Below, one piece after another: positions 36,297 to 46,549 of a DNA stretch of 64,000 nucleotides. A program made the translations under genes and the position numbers. How positions within the stretch are numbered: the first letter of the stretch is position 1; every line of letters begins with the position of its first letter. The stretch lies in assembly GCA_030523765.1 (NCBI GenBank), contig JAUNHX010000009.1:20916-84915 (forward strand), in the 5' to 3' direction. This stretch comes from Bacteroidales bacterium (GTDB lineage Bacteria; Bacteroidota; Bacteroidia; Bacteroidales; P3). A model generated the notes under the pieces. It made no database searches. It saw only the letters and a program-made list of their open reading frames with translations, and was not told where the DNA came from.

Positions 36297-36686
36297 TTAA
36301 ACGCGACGGCGTTTAGGAGGACGGCAACCATTGTGGGGAATCGGGGTGATGTCGACGATCTCGGTTACTTCGATGCCACAGGTGTTGATTGCGCGGATTG
36401 CAGATTCACGTCCCTGACCAGGTCCTTTTACGAAGACCTTTACTTTTCTTAGGCCCAAATCATAAGCAACTTTGCCGCAATCTTCCGCAGCCATCTGAGC
36501 GGCGTACGGAGTGTTTTTCTTCGATCCGCGGAAGCCCATTTTTCCAGCAGACGACCAAGAAATCACTTGTCCGGCATTATTTGTCAACGAAATAATAACG
36601 TTGTTGAAGGATGCAAAGATGCATGCTCTTCCCTGAGGTTCAACTTTTACGACTCTCTTTTTGGTCGGTTTTGAAGTTTTTGCCAT
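36297..36686 (-). CDS. rpsK: Ribosomal protein S11
   Basis: Small-subunit platform protein near the Shine-Dalgarno helix. The 129-residue sequence contains '[39 protein letters not shown]' and ends '[18 protein letters not shown]', both hallmarks of S11. It is 105 bp after rpsM, a gap containing an inverted repeat. Confidence 0.98.
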   Translation of the reverse strand: MAKTSKPTKKRVVKVEPQGRACIFASFNNVIISLTNNAGQVISWSSAGKMGFRGSKKNTPYAAQMAAEDCGKVAYDLGLRKVKVFVKGPGQGRESAIRAINTCGIEVTEIVDITPIPHNGCRPPKRRRV

Positions 36687-36722
36687 ACTTTTTTTAATCT
36701 TGCTTGATTTTACATTTGTTTC

Positions 36723-36771
36723 ACCAGTTGCTCCGTTATTCTTTATTGAAGGGAGGTAGTCCGCAACTGGT
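36723..36771 (-). promoter_or_regulatory. Inverted repeat between rpsM and rpsK
   Basis: ACCAGTTGC (36723-36731) and GCAACTGGT (36763-36771) are perfectly complementary with a 31-nt loop. It is unusual for a compact ribosomal operon and may act in mRNA processing or autoregulation. Confidence 0.5.
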
Positions 36772-36791
36772 CGCTACACTGTACTATTTAA

Positions 36792-37169
36792 TTACTTGGT
36801 AGCTTTCTTCTTGTTAGCGATTGTTTTCTTCTTACCCTTACGCGTGCGAGCATTGTTCTTGGTGCTCTGGCCACGGAGAGGAAGACCCAAACGGTGACGG
36901 ATACCACGGTAGCAACCGATGTCCATGAGTCGTTTGATGTTCATCTGAACCTCGCTACGGAGCTGACCCTCTACTTTGTACTCATCGTTGATGATGGTAC
37001 GAAGAGCGTTCTGCTCGTCATCAGTCCAGTCCTGCACCTTCTTGTCATAGCTGATACCAGCTTTGTCGAGGATTTCTCTTGCGGTGCTTCTTCCAATGCC
37101 GTAGATATAGGTCAAACCTATCTCGCCATGCTTGTTTTTGGGTAAGTCAATACCTGCAATTCTTGCCAT
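36792..37169 (-). CDS. rpsM: Ribosomal protein S13
   Basis: Small-subunit head protein contacting L5 and tRNA. The 125-residue sequence begins '[30 protein letters not shown]' and contains '[28 protein letters not shown]', followed by a Lys-rich tail. It lies 30 bp downstream of rpmJ. Confidence 0.98.
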   Translation of the reverse strand: MARIAGIDLPKNKHGEIGLTYIYGIGRSTAREILDKAGISYDKKVQDWTDDEQNALRTIINDEYKVEGQLRSEVQMNIKRLMDIGCYRGIRHRLGLPLRGQSTKNNARTRKGKKKTIANKKKATK

Positions 37170-37199
37170 AAACTGATTTTATTCTTTTTAATTAGATAA

Positions 37200-37316
37200 T
37201 TAACCCTGACGTTGTTTAAACTTAGGATTTTTCTTGTTGATTACATACACAACCCCTTTGCGGCGAACCACCTTGCATTCGGGGGATCTTTTCTTTACAG
37301 AAACTCTGACTTTCAT
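37200..37316 (-). CDS. rpmJ: Ribosomal protein L36, zinc-free form
   Basis: A 38-codon gene read directly from the minus strand: '[20 protein letters not shown]' then '[18 protein letters not shown]'. Zinc-type L36 has three cysteines and a histidine; here only Cys14 remains (positions 11, 27 and 33 are Ser, Asn and Phe), so this is the zinc-independent type. It lies between infA and rpsM, the usual place. Confidence 0.92.
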   Translation of the reverse strand: MKVRVSVKKRSPECKVVRRKGVVYVINKKNPKFKQRQG

Positions 37317-37421
37317 TTCTTTTTTTATTTTATTGTTTTCGTTCTCTTATGAAGGACTTTTCCCGCAGAGCCTATCGGTATGAAAGTTAGTAGAGAGGAT
37401 GCGGAGTGGTGCAGCGTATGT

Positions 37422-37640
37422 CTACTTGTGACGGTAGGTGATACGGCCTTTGGAAAGGTCGTAGGGTGACATCTCTATTTGAACTTTGTCGCCTGGGAGG
37501 ATCTTGATATAGTGCATACGCATCTTGCCCGAGATGTGGGCAATGATTTGATGACCATTCTCAAGTTCTACACGGAACATTGCGTTGCCGAGCGATTCGA
37601 TGACGGTACCGTCGAGTTGTATGGATACTTGCTTTGCCAT
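37422..37640 (-). CDS. infA: Translation initiation factor IF-1
   Basis: A 72-residue OB-fold protein that blocks the A site during initiation. It contains '[43 protein letters not shown]' and '[10 protein letters not shown]', the complete IF-1 pattern. It sits 44 bp after map and 105 bp before rpmJ. Confidence 0.98.
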   Translation of the reverse strand: MAKQVSIQLDGTVIESLGNAMFRVELENGHQIIAHISGKMRMHYIKILPGDKVQIEMSPYDLSKGRITYRHK

Positions 37641-37684
37641 TCTTAATTGGTTAACTGTTCTTCTTTTTTAATTACTGTTGCGAT

Positions 37685-38479
37685 TTAGTGCAGCGATTCG
37701 GCTACCTTTTCGATAGCATCGAACGAGGTGAGGATGTCGGGACCGTTAGCCGTAATGGCTACCGTATGCTCGTAGTGGGCGGCAGGCTTGCCATCTTTGG
37801 TACGGACTGTCCATCCGTCGTCGCTCGAGAATTTTACATTCTTCGAACCCATACACACCATCGGTTCTACTGCAATCACCATACCCTCTTTGAGCAACGG
37901 GCCCGTGCCAGGCACTCCGAAGTTGGGGACATTGGGCGATTCGTGCATCTTCAACCCTACGCCGTGGCCGCAAAGCTCGCGTACCACATTGTAGCCGTTT
38001 TTCTCGCAATGGAGCTGCACTGCATGACCGATGTCGCCTACACGGTTGCCAGCTTTACACTTATCGAGGCCGATGTAGAGAGATTCCTTGGTCACACGAC
38101 AAAGGCGCTGCATCTCGGACGAAACCTGACCCACCATGAAGGTGTAGCAGGAATCGCTCACATAGCCGTTGAGATCAACGACGATGTCAACCGACACGAT
38201 GTCGCCTTCCTCTACGAAACGCTCGCTGGGAATACCGTGAACCACTTCGTCGTTGACCGATATGCAACAGGCCGCGGGGAAGGGTTTGATTTCGCCAGCT
38301 ACTCCTTTACAAAGAGGAATACCACCATTGTCGCGGATATACTGCTCGCCTATCTGATCAAGGAAAGCAGTGGTAACACCCGGACGTATATGGCGACCCA
38401 CCTCGGCAATGGTGTTGCCGAGGAGGGCTGCGCTCTTACGAATCAGTTCTATTTCTTCCTTTGTCTTAAGTAGAATCAT
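37685..38479 (-). CDS. map: Methionine aminopeptidase, type I
   Basis: Removes the N-terminal methionine from new proteins. The 264-residue sequence shows 'GIPLCKGVAGEIKPFPAACCISVNDEVVHGIPS', metal ligands in 'VSVDIVVDLNGYVSDSCYTF', 'CGHGVGLKMHE' and 'AVEPMVCMG', and a final 'EHTVAI'. It lies 24 bp after secY, a frequent secY-map-infA order. Confidence 0.97.
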   Translation of the reverse strand: MILLKTKEEIELIRKSAALLGNTIAEVGRHIRPGVTTAFLDQIGEQYIRDNGGIPLCKGVAGEIKPFPAACCISVNDEVVHGIPSERFVEEGDIVSVDIVVDLNGYVSDSCYTFMVGQVSSEMQRLCRVTKESLYIGLDKCKAGNRVGDIGHAVQLHCEKNGYNVVRELCGHGVGLKMHESPNVPNFGVPGTGPLLKEGMVIAVEPMVCMGSKNVKFSSDDGWTVRTKDGKPAAHYEHTVAITANGPDILTSFDAIEKVAESLH

Positions 38480-38503
38480 TTTTTTCTTTTACAAACTTAC
38501 GTG

Positions 38504-39859
38504 TTATGCTTGAATCGACATCGAGGAGCGTCCCTTGATACGACCGGTCTTAGTAAGACCATCGTAGTGACGCATCAACAGATGGCTTTCAATCTGCTGC
38601 AACGTGTCGAGGATAACACCTACCATAATCAACAGCGACGTGCCACCGAAGAACTGGGCAAACTGGGTGTTGACACCAAACAGACGGATAACAGCAGGAA
38701 GGATAGCCACGATACCCAGGAAGATCGATCCGGGAAGGGTGATCTTCGAGAGGATACCCTCGAGATACTCTTCAGTCTTCTTACCAGGTTTCACTCCAGG
38801 AACGAAGCCACCATTTTTCTTCAGATCGTCAGCCATCTGCTTAGGATTGATGGCGATGGCGGTGTAGAAGAAGGTGAACACTACAACGAGGATGAAGAAT
38901 ACCAAGTTGTACCAGAAGCTATTGAAATCGGAGAAGGCCATAGCGAACTTAGAGTCGGTATTGCCCGAGTAACTCATGATGGTAATGGGGAGGAACATAA
39001 TGGCCTGTGCGAAGATAATAGGCATCACACCGGCAGCATTGACCTTGATGGGGATATACTGGCGTACTCCACCATACTGCTTGTTGCCCACAATGCGCTT
39101 AGCATATTGGACGGGGATACGACGAGTACCCTGAACAAGCAAGATGACCAACAGCACGACAGCAAGCCATACAACGAGTTCGAAGAGGAACATTACGAGA
39201 CCACCACCTTCATTCAGACGAGATGCAAACTCGGCAGAGATTGCGAAGGGCAGACGGGCGATGATACCCACCATGATGAGCAGCGAGATACCGTTGCCGA
39301 TACCATTGTCGGTGATACGCTCACCAAGCCACATCACGAATAGGGTGCCTGCTACAAGAATAACAATGCTGGAAATCCAGAAGAAGACACCAGGATTCGA
39401 CCCATCGAAGGGGTAGAGGGCATACTGGTTGGCACCTAACTGAACCATCATATTCTTAATGTAGGCAGGAGCCTGGGCTGCCGTGATAATCACGGTAAGC
39501 CAACGGGTAATCTGATTCATCTTACGACGGCCGGATTCACCTTCACGCTGCATCTTCTGGAACCGCGGAATCACCATGGCGAACAACTGTATCACGATGG
39601 ATGCAGTGATGTAGGGCATGATACCCAATGCAAAGACAGATGCATTCGAGAATGCACCGCCCGAGAACATATTCAGCAGTCCCATCAGACCTTCAGAACC
39701 TTGTTTCTGCAGAGCGCCCAACTGGGAAGGGTCAACACCTGGAAGTACTACGTAGGAACCGATGCGGTATACGAGAATCAAACCTAGAGTGTAAAGGATT
39801 CTCTTGCGCAGGTCTTCGATTGACCAGATGTTTTTGAGAGTCGTGATAAATCTCTTCAT
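38504..39859 (-). CDS. secY: Protein translocase subunit SecY
   Basis: Core channel for export across and insertion into the inner membrane. The 451-residue protein has ten predicted membrane helices. It starts 'MKRFITTLKNIWSIEDLRKRILYTLGLILVYRIGSYVVLPGV' and contains 'VFALGIMPYITASIVIQL', 'RIPVQYAKR' and 'LLIMVGVILDTLQQIESHL'. It lies 61 bp after rplO. Confidence 0.98.
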   Translation of the reverse strand: MKRFITTLKNIWSIEDLRKRILYTLGLILVYRIGSYVVLPGVDPSQLGALQKQGSEGLMGLLNMFSGGAFSNASVFALGIMPYITASIVIQLFAMVIPRFQKMQREGESGRRKMNQITRWLTVIITAAQAPAYIKNMMVQLGANQYALYPFDGSNPGVFFWISSIVILVAGTLFVMWLGERITDNGIGNGISLLIMVGIIARLPFAISAEFASRLNEGGGLVMFLFELVVWLAVVLLVILLVQGTRRIPVQYAKRIVGNKQYGGVRQYIPIKVNAAGVMPIIFAQAIMFLPITIMSYSGNTDSKFAMAFSDFNSFWYNLVFFILVVVFTFFYTAIAINPKQMADDLKKNGGFVPGVKPGKKTEEYLEGILSKITLPGSIFLGIVAILPAVIRLFGVNTQFAQFFGGTSLLIMVGVILDTLQQIESHLLMRHYDGLTKTGRIKGRSSMSIQA

Positions 39860-39920
39860 TCTTTTAATTGAGTTTTAAAGTGCTCTGCTCACCTTGTAGT
39901 AGGCAGAGCACTAAAGGATT

Positions 39921-40388
39921 TTATTCTTCAGTCTTTTTTGCTTCGATAATGTTAGCAGCACCTCCCTTGGCCTCGATGGCAGCCTTGGCTGTCTTCGAGA
40001 ATGCATGAGCGGATACTGTAACTGCCTTGCTGATTTCGCCACGGCCCAGGATCTTGATGCGATCCTTGCCAGAAATCAGACCGTTCTGCTTGAAGACCTC
40101 AACATCGAAAGTGGTGATGTTTTTGTCCTCGGCCAGCTTGTTGAGCATATCAAGGTTGATACCTACGTACTCAATACGGTTGATATTCTTGAAACCGAAC
40201 TTGGGCAAGCGACGATAGATGGGCATCTGACCACCCTCGAAGCCTATCTTCTGATGATAACCCGAACGTGCCTTTGCACCCTTGTGACCGCGTGTAGAAG
40301 TGCCGCCTTTACCGGAGCCCTGACCACGACCGATGCGTTTGGAATGCTTTATGGAACCTTCTGCGGGTTTAAGATTACTTAGATTCAT
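39921..40388 (-). CDS. rplO: Ribosomal protein L15
   Basis: Late-assembling large-subunit protein. The 155-residue sequence has the glycine-rich 'RIGRGQGSGKGGTSTRGHKGAKARSGYH' and 'FEGGQMPIYRRLPKFGF' segments. It lies 57 bp after rpmD and before secY. Confidence 0.97.
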   Translation of the reverse strand: MNLSNLKPAEGSIKHSKRIGRGQGSGKGGTSTRGHKGAKARSGYHQKIGFEGGQMPIYRRLPKFGFKNINRIEYVGINLDMLNKLAEDKNITTFDVEVFKQNGLISGKDRIKILGRGEISKAVTVSAHAFSKTAKAAIEAKGGAANIIEAKKTEE

Positions 40389-40445
40389 TGTCTTAGTTCT
40401 TTTTATGTGAGAGAGATCATGGCGATCTCTTACACGGTTCGTCGA

Positions 40446-40631
40446 TTAAATTTCTTCTACACTAATTAAGTGTTTCACCTTATTGATCATACCAAGCACC
40501 TGGGGCGTTGCCACCACTTCGCGGGTATGGTTTATTCTACGGAGACCGAGAGCCTCCATGGTGCGTTTCTGGTCAGCAGGACGGCCAATAATACTTCTCA
40601 CCTGCTTGATACGTAATGTCTTTTCTGCCAT
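40446..40631 (-). CDS. rpmD: Ribosomal protein L30
   Basis: A 61-residue large-subunit protein. It contains 'RIKQVRSIIGRPADQKRTMEALGLRRINHTREV', the full L30 signature. It is 20 bp after rpsE. Confidence 0.97.
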   Translation of the reverse strand: MAEKTLRIKQVRSIIGRPADQKRTMEALGLRRINHTREVVATPQVLGMINKVKHLISVEEI

Positions 40632-40651
40632 ATTTCTTAGCCTCCTATTGA

Positions 40652-41170
40652 TTAACCATTAAACACTTTATCGAGCGAGATACCTCTCAACTGGGCAACC
40701 ATATAAGGATCCTTCATCTGAAGAAGGGCATTGATGGTAGCCTTCACAACACTGTGAGGATTGGACGAACCTTTGCTCTTTGCCAGCACGTCCTTCACAC
40801 CGACACTCTCCAATACGGCACGCATTGCACCACCGGCGATAACACCGGTACCAGGAGCTGCAGGTTTGAGGAATACTTTGGCACCGCTATATTTACCCGA
40901 CTGCTCGTGGGGAATCGTACCCTTCAGCACGGGAACGCGGATAAGGTTCTTCTTGGCATCGTCGACACCTTTCTGAACAGCAGCCTGGACTTCCTTGGCT
41001 TTGCCGAGACCGTAACCAACTACACCATTCTCGTTTCCAATAACGACGATAGCAGCAAAACTAAAAGTTCTACCACCCTTGGTGACTTTAGTTACACGAT
41101 TGACATGAACGAGACGCTCTTTGAACTCGATGTCGCTTGACTTAACTCTTTTTACGTTTACTTCTGCCAT
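40652..41170 (-). CDS. rpsE: Ribosomal protein S5
   Basis: Small-subunit protein at the mRNA entry site, important for decoding fidelity. The 172-residue sequence contains '[41 protein letters not shown]' and '[18 protein letters not shown]'. It is 6 bp after rplR. Confidence 0.98.
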   Translation of the reverse strand: MAEVNVKRVKSSDIEFKERLVHVNRVTKVTKGGRTFSFAAIVVIGNENGVVGYGLGKAKEVQAAVQKGVDDAKKNLIRVPVLKGTIPHEQSGKYSGAKVFLKPAAPGTGVIAGGAMRAVLESVGVKDVLAKSKGSSNPHSVVKATINALLQMKDPYMVAQLRGISLDKVFNG

Positions 41171-41176
41171 GACTTA

Positions 41177-41530
41177 TTAGAATTTTAATCCACCTTCGCG
41201 AGCTGCATCAGCTAGCGATTTAACACGTCCGTGGTACAGGTAACCATTACGGTCGAATACAACGGTATTAATACCAGCAGCGAGGGCACGTTCTGCAACT
41301 ACTTTGCCCACTTTTGCTGCCACTTCACTTTTCGTGCCACTCTTATCGAAACCCTTCTCTAATGAGGAAGCAGCCGTGAGTGTAACACCTTTTACATCGT
41401 CAATCACCTGAGCGTAAATCTCTTTGTTGCTTCTAAACACGGACAGGCGAGGCATCTCGGGGGTGCCACTGATCTTATGACGAATACGGAACTTAATTTT
41501 AGTTCTTCTGATATCTTTTTTTGTTGCCAT
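41177..41530 (-). CDS. rplR: Ribosomal protein L18
   Basis: 5S rRNA-binding protein. The start at 41530 gives 117 residues beginning '[20 protein letters not shown]'. An upstream in-frame ATG at 41575 adds 15 residues without family support. The C-terminal '[30 protein letters not shown]' is diagnostic. Confidence 0.96.
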   Translation of the reverse strand: MATKKDIRRTKIKFRIRHKISGTPEMPRLSVFRSNKEIYAQVIDDVKGVTLTAASSLEKGFDKSGTKSEVAAKVGKVVAERALAAGINTVVFDRNGYLYHGRVKSLADAAREGGLKF

Positions 41531-41619
41531 TTTCTTTGGTCTTTTATACAAGCCTGGATTCCGGTAAGCGGACAACCCGTCGCGCCCATCTTCGTGCCAG
41601 GCAAATAACCATACTAATT

Positions 41620-42174
41620 TTATTTAGCAGCGGCCTTACCAGCTTTCTTACGGATTTCTTCGCCCTTGAAGCGGATACCTTTACCTTTGTAAGGCTCGGG
41701 TTTGCGGAGCGAACGTATCTTGGCAGCGGCCATACCCAGGGTCTCTTTGTCGCACGAGGTCATGGTAATGATGGGGTTCTTACCTTTCTCGGTAACGGTC
41801 TCGACCTTGATTTCGGGAGCAAGCTCGAAATAGATCTTGTGAGAGTAACCGAGGTCCATCTCCAGCACCTGACCATTGGCCTGCACTTTGTATCCAACGC
41901 CGATCACCTCTTGGACTGTAGTGAAGCCCTCGCTGACACCAACAACCATGTTGTGGGCCAGGGCGCGATACAGACCGTGGAGAGCTTTGTGCTCTTTGGT
42001 GTCATCGGGACGTTCGAAATGCAGCACACCGTCCTCAACCTTCATAGAGATGATGGGGTCGATTTGGCGAGTGAGTTCACCTTTGGGGCCTTTTACGGAG
42101 AGGACATTGTCGTCAGAGATTTTGACCTCTACGCCTTTAGGCAGATTGATGGGAAGTTTTCCTATTCTTGACAT
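41620..42174 (-). CDS. rplF: Ribosomal protein L6
   Basis: Large-subunit protein near the factor-binding site. The 184-residue sequence starts '[19 protein letters not shown]' and ends with '[26 protein letters not shown]', both standard. It lies 22 bp after rpsH. Confidence 0.98.
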   Translation of the reverse strand: MSRIGKLPINLPKGVEVKISDDNVLSVKGPKGELTRQIDPIISMKVEDGVLHFERPDDTKEHKALHGLYRALAHNMVVGVSEGFTTVQEVIGVGYKVQANGQVLEMDLGYSHKIYFELAPEIKVETVTEKGKNPIITMTSCDKETLGMAAAKIRSLRKPEPYKGKGIRFKGEEIRKKAGKAAAK

Positions 42175-42196
42175 TGTATAAATCTCCTCTCTTTAA

Positions 42197-42598
42197 TTAG
42201 CTGATGTAACACAAAACTTCGCCGCCGACGTTGAGGTTCTTAGCCTCTTTGTCGGTCATAAGGCCTTTGGAAGTAGAAATGATAGCGATACCGAGTCCGT
42301 TCATTACGCGGGGCATCTCGTCGACCGAGACGTAGCGGCGCAAACCGGGGCTGGAGACGCGCTTCAAATCAGAGATGGCCGAGATTTTGGTTACAGGATG
42401 GTACTTCAAAGCGATTTTGATAGACTGGTTAGTCTGTCCCTCGTTCTCAAACTTATAGTTGAGGATATAGCCTTTTTCAAACAGAATCTTCGTGATCTCT
42501 TTTTTCAAATTGGATGCAGGGATTTCGACAACGCGATGTTTAGCAGCAATAGCGTTTCTCATGCGAGTCAAATAATCTGCAATAGGATCTGTTACCAT
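42197..42598 (-). CDS. rpsH: Ribosomal protein S8
   Basis: Binds the central domain of 16S rRNA and, in E. coli, represses the spc operon. The 133-residue sequence shows '[29 protein letters not shown]' and '[32 protein letters not shown]'. Confidence 0.98.
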   Translation of the reverse strand: MVTDPIADYLTRMRNAIAAKHRVVEIPASNLKKEITKILFEKGYILNYKFENEGQTNQSIKIALKYHPVTKISAISDLKRVSSPGLRRYVSVDEMPRVMNGLGIAIISTSKGLMTDKEAKNLNVGGEVLCYIS

Positions 42599-42645
42599 TT
42601 TCGTTAAGTTTAATTGATTTAACGTCGTTTATTTCTTTTCTTGTC

Positions 42646-42945
42646 TTACCAGCTCGATTTCTTAACGCCAGGGATGAGACCAGCCAAAGCCATTTCGCGG
42701 AAGTTGATACGCGAAATGCCGAACTGGCGCATATAACCTTTAGGACGGCCCGTAAGCTGGCAACGGTTGTGCAAACGAACGGGGGAAGCATTCTTGGGAA
42801 GCTTCTGGAGAGCGATAACTGCTTTCTCCACCTCTTCGGGTTCACCGGTACGAACGATTTCTTTCAGAGCGGCGCGCTTAGCAGCGTACTGAGCAACCAT
42901 TTTTTGGCGCTTGCGCTCTCTAGCTTTCATTGATTCTTTAGCCAT
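42646..42945 (-). CDS. rpsN: Ribosomal protein S14, zinc-free form
   Basis: Small-subunit head protein. This 99-residue form lacks the CxxC pairs of zinc-type S14 and has a single Cys in '[29 protein letters not shown]'. It lies 8 bp after rplE. Confidence 0.97.
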   Translation of the reverse strand: MAKESMKARERKRQKMVAQYAAKRAALKEIVRTGEPEEVEKAVIALQKLPKNASPVRLHNRCQLTGRPKGYMRQFGISRINFREMALAGLIPGVKKSSW

Positions 42946-42953
42946 TTATCTTC

Positions 42954-43514
42954 TTATTTTTGTTGATTCTTAAATGGTAATCCGAACTGTTTCAGCAGCG
43001 ACATAGCTTCCTTGTCGGTCTTGGCACTGGTAACGAAGGTGATATCCATACCCTGAAGACGGTCGATCTTGTCGATGTCGATTTCGGGGAAGATAATCTG
43101 CTCCGAGATACCGAAAGTATAGTTGCCCATACCGTCGAAACCTTTGTCGTTGATACCGCGGAAGTCGCGGATACGGGGGATAGAAGCGGTGATAAGACGC
43201 TCGAGGAACTCATACATGCGCTCGCCACGGAGGGTAACGCGAACACCGACGGGCATGCCGCGACGGAGTTTGAAGTTCGAGATGTCTTTCTTAGATATGG
43301 TCTGAACAGCCTTCTGGCCCGTGATCATAGACATTTCTTCGATTCCCTTGTCGATGACTTTCTTGTCAACTAAGGCAGCTTTGCCAAGACCCTGGTTGAT
43401 GGAGATCTTCAGGAGTCGGGGGCACTGCATAGGAGTCTTATAGCCGAACTCTTTGATCAGAGCAGGAGCTATTTCATCATTATACTTGGTTTTTAAGCTA
43501 GGAATGTATGTCAT
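42954..43514 (-). CDS. rplE: Ribosomal protein L5
   Basis: 5S rRNA-binding protein that contacts S13 and P-site tRNA. The 186-residue sequence contains '[15 protein letters not shown]', '[42 protein letters not shown]' and '[19 protein letters not shown]'. Its start codon overlaps the rplX stop by one base. Confidence 0.98.
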   Translation of the reverse strand: MTYIPSLKTKYNDEIAPALIKEFGYKTPMQCPRLLKISINQGLGKAALVDKKVIDKGIEEMSMITGQKAVQTISKKDISNFKLRRGMPVGVRVTLRGERMYEFLERLITASIPRIRDFRGINDKGFDGMGNYTFGISEQIIFPEIDIDKIDRLQGMDITFVTSAKTDKEAMSLLKQFGLPFKNQQK

Positions 43515-43828
43515 TATTTAATTTCCTCCCCAGTTTTTTTAGAATACCGAACGATTTTACCTGTTTTTTCGTCAACGCGGCGGCCAATGCGAGTAGCTTG
43601 TTTGCCGTCCATGACCATCAGATTCGAAATGTGGATAGAAGCCTCTTGTTCTACGATACCGCCTTGGGTATTGCGAGCATTCGGTTTGGTATGTTTCTTT
43701 TTGATGTTCATACCTTCCACGATGGCGCGATTCTTTTCGGGATAAACCTTCAGCACCTTGCCGGTTCTGCCTTTATCTTCGCCAGCAATAACCTTAACGG
43801 TATCCCCTTTTTTTACGTGCAGTTTCAT
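43514..43828 (-). CDS. rplX: Ribosomal protein L24
   Basis: Assembly-initiating large-subunit protein with a KOW motif ('[36 protein letters not shown]'). It has 104 residues. It lies 52 bp after rplN and overlaps rplE by one base. Confidence 0.97.
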   Translation of the reverse strand: MKLHVKKGDTVKVIAGEDKGRTGKVLKVYPEKNRAIVEGMNIKKKHTKPNARNTQGGIVEQEASIHISNLMVMDGKQATRIGRRVDEKTGKIVRYSKKTGEEIK

Positions 43829-43880
43829 TGTTTTCTTTTCTTTTTTAATGTTTTCTTTTCAGCTTCTTGGGCTGATAAAA

Positions 43881-44249
43881 TCACAGTACCTCGGGTGCCA
43901 GAGACACAATTTTCATGAATTGTTTGTCGCGAAGTTCACGTCCGACAGGTCCGAAGATACGGGTACCGCGGAGTTCGTCCTGTGCAGTGAGGAGAACGCA
44001 AGCGTTGTCGTCAAAGCGGATATAGGAACCATCGGGACGACGGATTTCCTTTTTGGTACGAACCACAACTGCCTTCGAAACAGTACCTTTCTTAACATTG
44101 CCAGCAGGAATGGCATCCTTAATAGCAACAACTATGGTATCGCCGATGGAGGCATAACGCTTTTTGGTGCCACCCAGTACGCGGATACACAGAGCGCTCT
44201 TTGCGCCGCTGTTGTCGGCAACGGTCATTCTAGTTTCTTGCTGTATCAT
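43881..44249 (-). CDS. rplN: Ribosomal protein L14
   Basis: Large-subunit interface protein. The 122-residue sequence starts '[27 protein letters not shown]' and ends '[23 protein letters not shown]', which are L14 signatures. It lies 2 bp after rpsQ. Confidence 0.98.
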   Translation of the reverse strand: MIQQETRMTVADNSGAKSALCIRVLGGTKKRYASIGDTIVVAIKDAIPAGNVKKGTVSKAVVVRTKKEIRRPDGSYIRFDDNACVLLTAQDELRGTRIFGPVGRELRDKQFMKIVSLAPEVL

Positions 44250-44251
44250 AA

Positions 44252-44506
44252 TTACTTAGCTCTTTCAATTATTTCAACTAATCTCCAACATTTGTTCTTG
44301 CTTAATGGACGAGTCTCCATAATGCGAACGGTGTCACCAATGTTGCATTCATTTTTCTCGTCGTGAGCCATGAATTTGGTGGACTTTTTCACGAACTTGC
44401 CGTATTTGGGGTGCTTAACTTTGCGCTCCACTTTCACGACAATGGATTTTTCCATCTTGTTGCTCACCACAACACCGATTCTTTCTTTTCTTAAATTTCT
44501 TTCCAT
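44252..44506 (-). CDS. rpsQ: Ribosomal protein S17
   Basis: An 84-residue OB-fold protein binding 16S rRNA. It contains '[45 protein letters not shown]' and '[23 protein letters not shown]'. It lies 40 bp after rpmC. Confidence 0.98.
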   Translation of the reverse strand: MERNLRKERIGVVVSNKMEKSIVVKVERKVKHPKYGKFVKKSTKFMAHDEKNECNIGDTVRIMETRPLSKNKCWRLVEIIERAK

Positions 44507-44546
44507 CTTTTAGATTTGGATTTTAACTGATTGCTTTTACGTTGAA

Positions 44547-44753
44547 CTATTTGTTTTGTTCAGCGATCTCGCGAGCACGAAGTTCGGTGAGACAACGAGC
44601 AATGGTTTTTCTACTTTCTTTAATTGTGTTAGGATTGTCGATGGGGGAGATGGCGTGATTCAGCAGCATCTTCTGATAACGATCTCTCTCGGCGTCGAGA
44701 CGTTCCTTAACTTCAGCAGTCGAAAGCTCTTTTAAAACTAACTGGTTCTTCAT
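44547..44753 (-). CDS. rpmC: Ribosomal protein L29
   Basis: A 68-residue two-helix protein at the tunnel exit, next to L23. It shows 'LKELSTAEVKERLDAERDRYQKMLLNHAISPIDNPNTIKESRKTIARCLTELRARE'. It lies 11 bp after rplP. Confidence 0.95.
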   Translation of the reverse strand: MKNQLVLKELSTAEVKERLDAERDRYQKMLLNHAISPIDNPNTIKESRKTIARCLTELRAREIAEQNK

Positions 44754-44764
44754 CTTTCTTCTTA

Positions 44765-45190
44765 TTAAGCTTCTTCAATATAGTCGCGTTTAACGACGAA
44801 TTTGGTTGAAATGGGCAGTTTCTGAGCGGCCAGACGGAGAGCCTCCTTTGCGATGTCCATAGGCACACCTTCGCATTCGAAGAGGATAGTGCCGGGCATA
44901 ACGCGAGCCACGAAGTACTCGGGAGCACCTTTACCTTTACCCATACGGACCTCATTAGGTTTCTTGGTGATGGGCTTGTCGGGGAAGATGCGGATCCAAA
45001 TCTGACCTTCACGTTTCATATGACGTGTTACCGCTTGACGTGCAGCCTCTATTTGGCGACCAGTGATAAAACTGGTTTCGAGGGATTTGATACCAAAGGT
45101 ACCGAAGGCCAACTCGTGACCACGGAAAGCATTACCTTTAATCTTGCCCTTTTGCTGCTTTCTATATTTAGTTCTTTTCGGTTGTAACAT
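44765..45190 (-). CDS. rplP: Ribosomal protein L16
   Basis: Large-subunit protein helping position A-site tRNA. The 141-residue sequence begins '[19 protein letters not shown]' and includes '[45 protein letters not shown]'. A 93-bp gap with a GC-rich imperfect hairpin (about 45222-45264) separates it from rpsC. Confidence 0.98.
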   Translation of the reverse strand: MLQPKRTKYRKQQKGKIKGNAFRGHELAFGTFGIKSLETSFITGRQIEAARQAVTRHMKREGQIWIRIFPDKPITKKPNEVRMGKGKGAPEYFVARVMPGTILFECEGVPMDIAKEALRLAAQKLPISTKFVVKRDYIEEA

Positions 45191-45283
45191 TGTTACTACT
45201 TCTTTTTAATGTTTTAAACTTGGCGTGCAGGCGTGGGGGTGTGAAGAACCTGCGTGCGCCTCAAAAATCTACTCGACCGGTTC

Positions 45284-46069
45284 TTATTCGTTATTACGAG
45301 GTTCGCGACGGCCTTCGTTGCGACGGCCACCGTTGCCACGGCGATTACCACCGTTGCCACGACGTTCACCATTACCACCCATACGACGGCCACCGTCGGC
45401 GCGGTTCTGGGCACCACCAACAGTGGAGGGAACCAGTTCGCGTTTGCCATAGATAACACCACGGCAGATCCACACCTTAACGCCCATACGACCGTAAGTG
45501 GTGTGAGCCTCAGCAAGAGCGTAATCAATGTCAGCACGAAGGGTGTGCAGAGGAGTACGACCCTCTTTGTAGTGCTCGGTACGGCTCATCTCAGCACCGC
45601 CAATACGGCCAGAGATGGAAACCTTGATACCTTCGGCACCCACGCGCATGGTGGAGGCGATGGCGGTTTTGATAGCGCGACGATATTGAACGCGGCCTTC
45701 AATTTGTTTAGCGATATTCTGAGCAACGAGGACTGCATCAAGTTCCGGACGTTTTACCTCAGAAATGTTGATCTGGACATCCTTGCCCGTGATCTTCTTG
45801 AGCTCTTCTTTCAGTTTGTCAACCTCAGAACCGTTCTTACCGATGATGAGACCCGAACGAGCGGTGTTGATGGTAACGGTTAACAGTTTGAGAGTTCTTT
45901 CGATGTAGATTTTCGAAATACCGGCTTTGGCGAGACGCACGTTGAGATATTTACGGATCTTGTCGTCCTCAACGAGCTTTTGTTCGAATTTTCTTCCGCC
46001 ATACCAATTAGAGTCCCATCCGCGGATGATACCTAATCTGTTGCCAATTGGGTTAGTTTTTTGTCCCAT
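45284..46069 (-). CDS. rpsC: Ribosomal protein S3 with Arg/Gly-rich tail
   Basis: Small-subunit protein lining the mRNA entry tunnel. Residues 1-220 match S3: '[25 protein letters not shown]', the KH domain '[22 protein letters not shown]' type segment, and '[22 protein letters not shown]'. About 40 extra C-terminal residues are made mainly of G, R and N in an RGG-like pattern, giving 261 residues. The tail may bind RNA. Confidence 0.97.
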   Translation of the reverse strand: MGQKTNPIGNRLGIIRGWDSNWYGGRKFEQKLVEDDKIRKYLNVRLAKAGISKIYIERTLKLLTVTINTARSGLIIGKNGSEVDKLKEELKKITGKDVQINISEVKRPELDAVLVAQNIAKQIEGRVQYRRAIKTAIASTMRVGAEGIKVSISGRIGGAEMSRTEHYKEGRTPLHTLRADIDYALAEAHTTYGRMGVKVWICRGVIYGKRELVPSTVGGAQNRADGGRRMGGNGERRGNGGNRRGNGGRRNEGRREPRNNE

Positions 46070-46099
46070 TCTAAAATTCTTCTTATTGATTAACTATTT

Positions 46100-46531
46100 T
46101 TATTCTTCTTTCGTAGTGTCAGCACTCTGAACCTCTTCATTACGGCTTCCAAGAACCATGGTGATGTGGTTGGAGCGTTTGCGGACGCGATAACCTCTAC
46201 CCTGAGGAGCGGTGCGCATACGGCGGATAGTACGACCTTCGTCAACCATGATGTTTTTCACATAGAGGTGGCTGTCTTCGAGGCGAACGCCTTCGTTCTT
46301 AGCCTGCCAGTTGGCAACAGCCGAGAGGAGGAGTTTACGCATTTTGGGGGCCGACTCACGAGGGCTGTATTGGAGGATACCGAGGGCTTTGTCGACATCG
46401 ACACCACGGATCATATCGGCCACAAGGCGGGTTTTACGAGGCGAGGTTGGATTGTTGTTCAACTTGGCTACGTAATAAGTCTTGTTAGCTTCTTTGCGTG
46501 CATCTGCACTATTCTTTTTTCTACGTCCCAT
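46100..46531 (-). CDS. rplV: Ribosomal protein L22
   Basis: Large-subunit protein whose loop lines the exit tunnel. The 143-residue sequence shows '[32 protein letters not shown]' and '[26 protein letters not shown]'. It lies 18 bp after rpsS. Confidence 0.97.
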   Translation of the reverse strand: MGRRKKNSADARKEANKTYYVAKLNNNPTSPRKTRLVADMIRGVDVDKALGILQYSPRESAPKMRKLLLSAVANWQAKNEGVRLEDSHLYVKNIMVDEGRTIRRMRTAPQGRGYRVRKRSNHITMVLGSRNEEVQSADTTKEE

Positions 46532-46549
46532 TTTCTTCTAATGTTCTAA

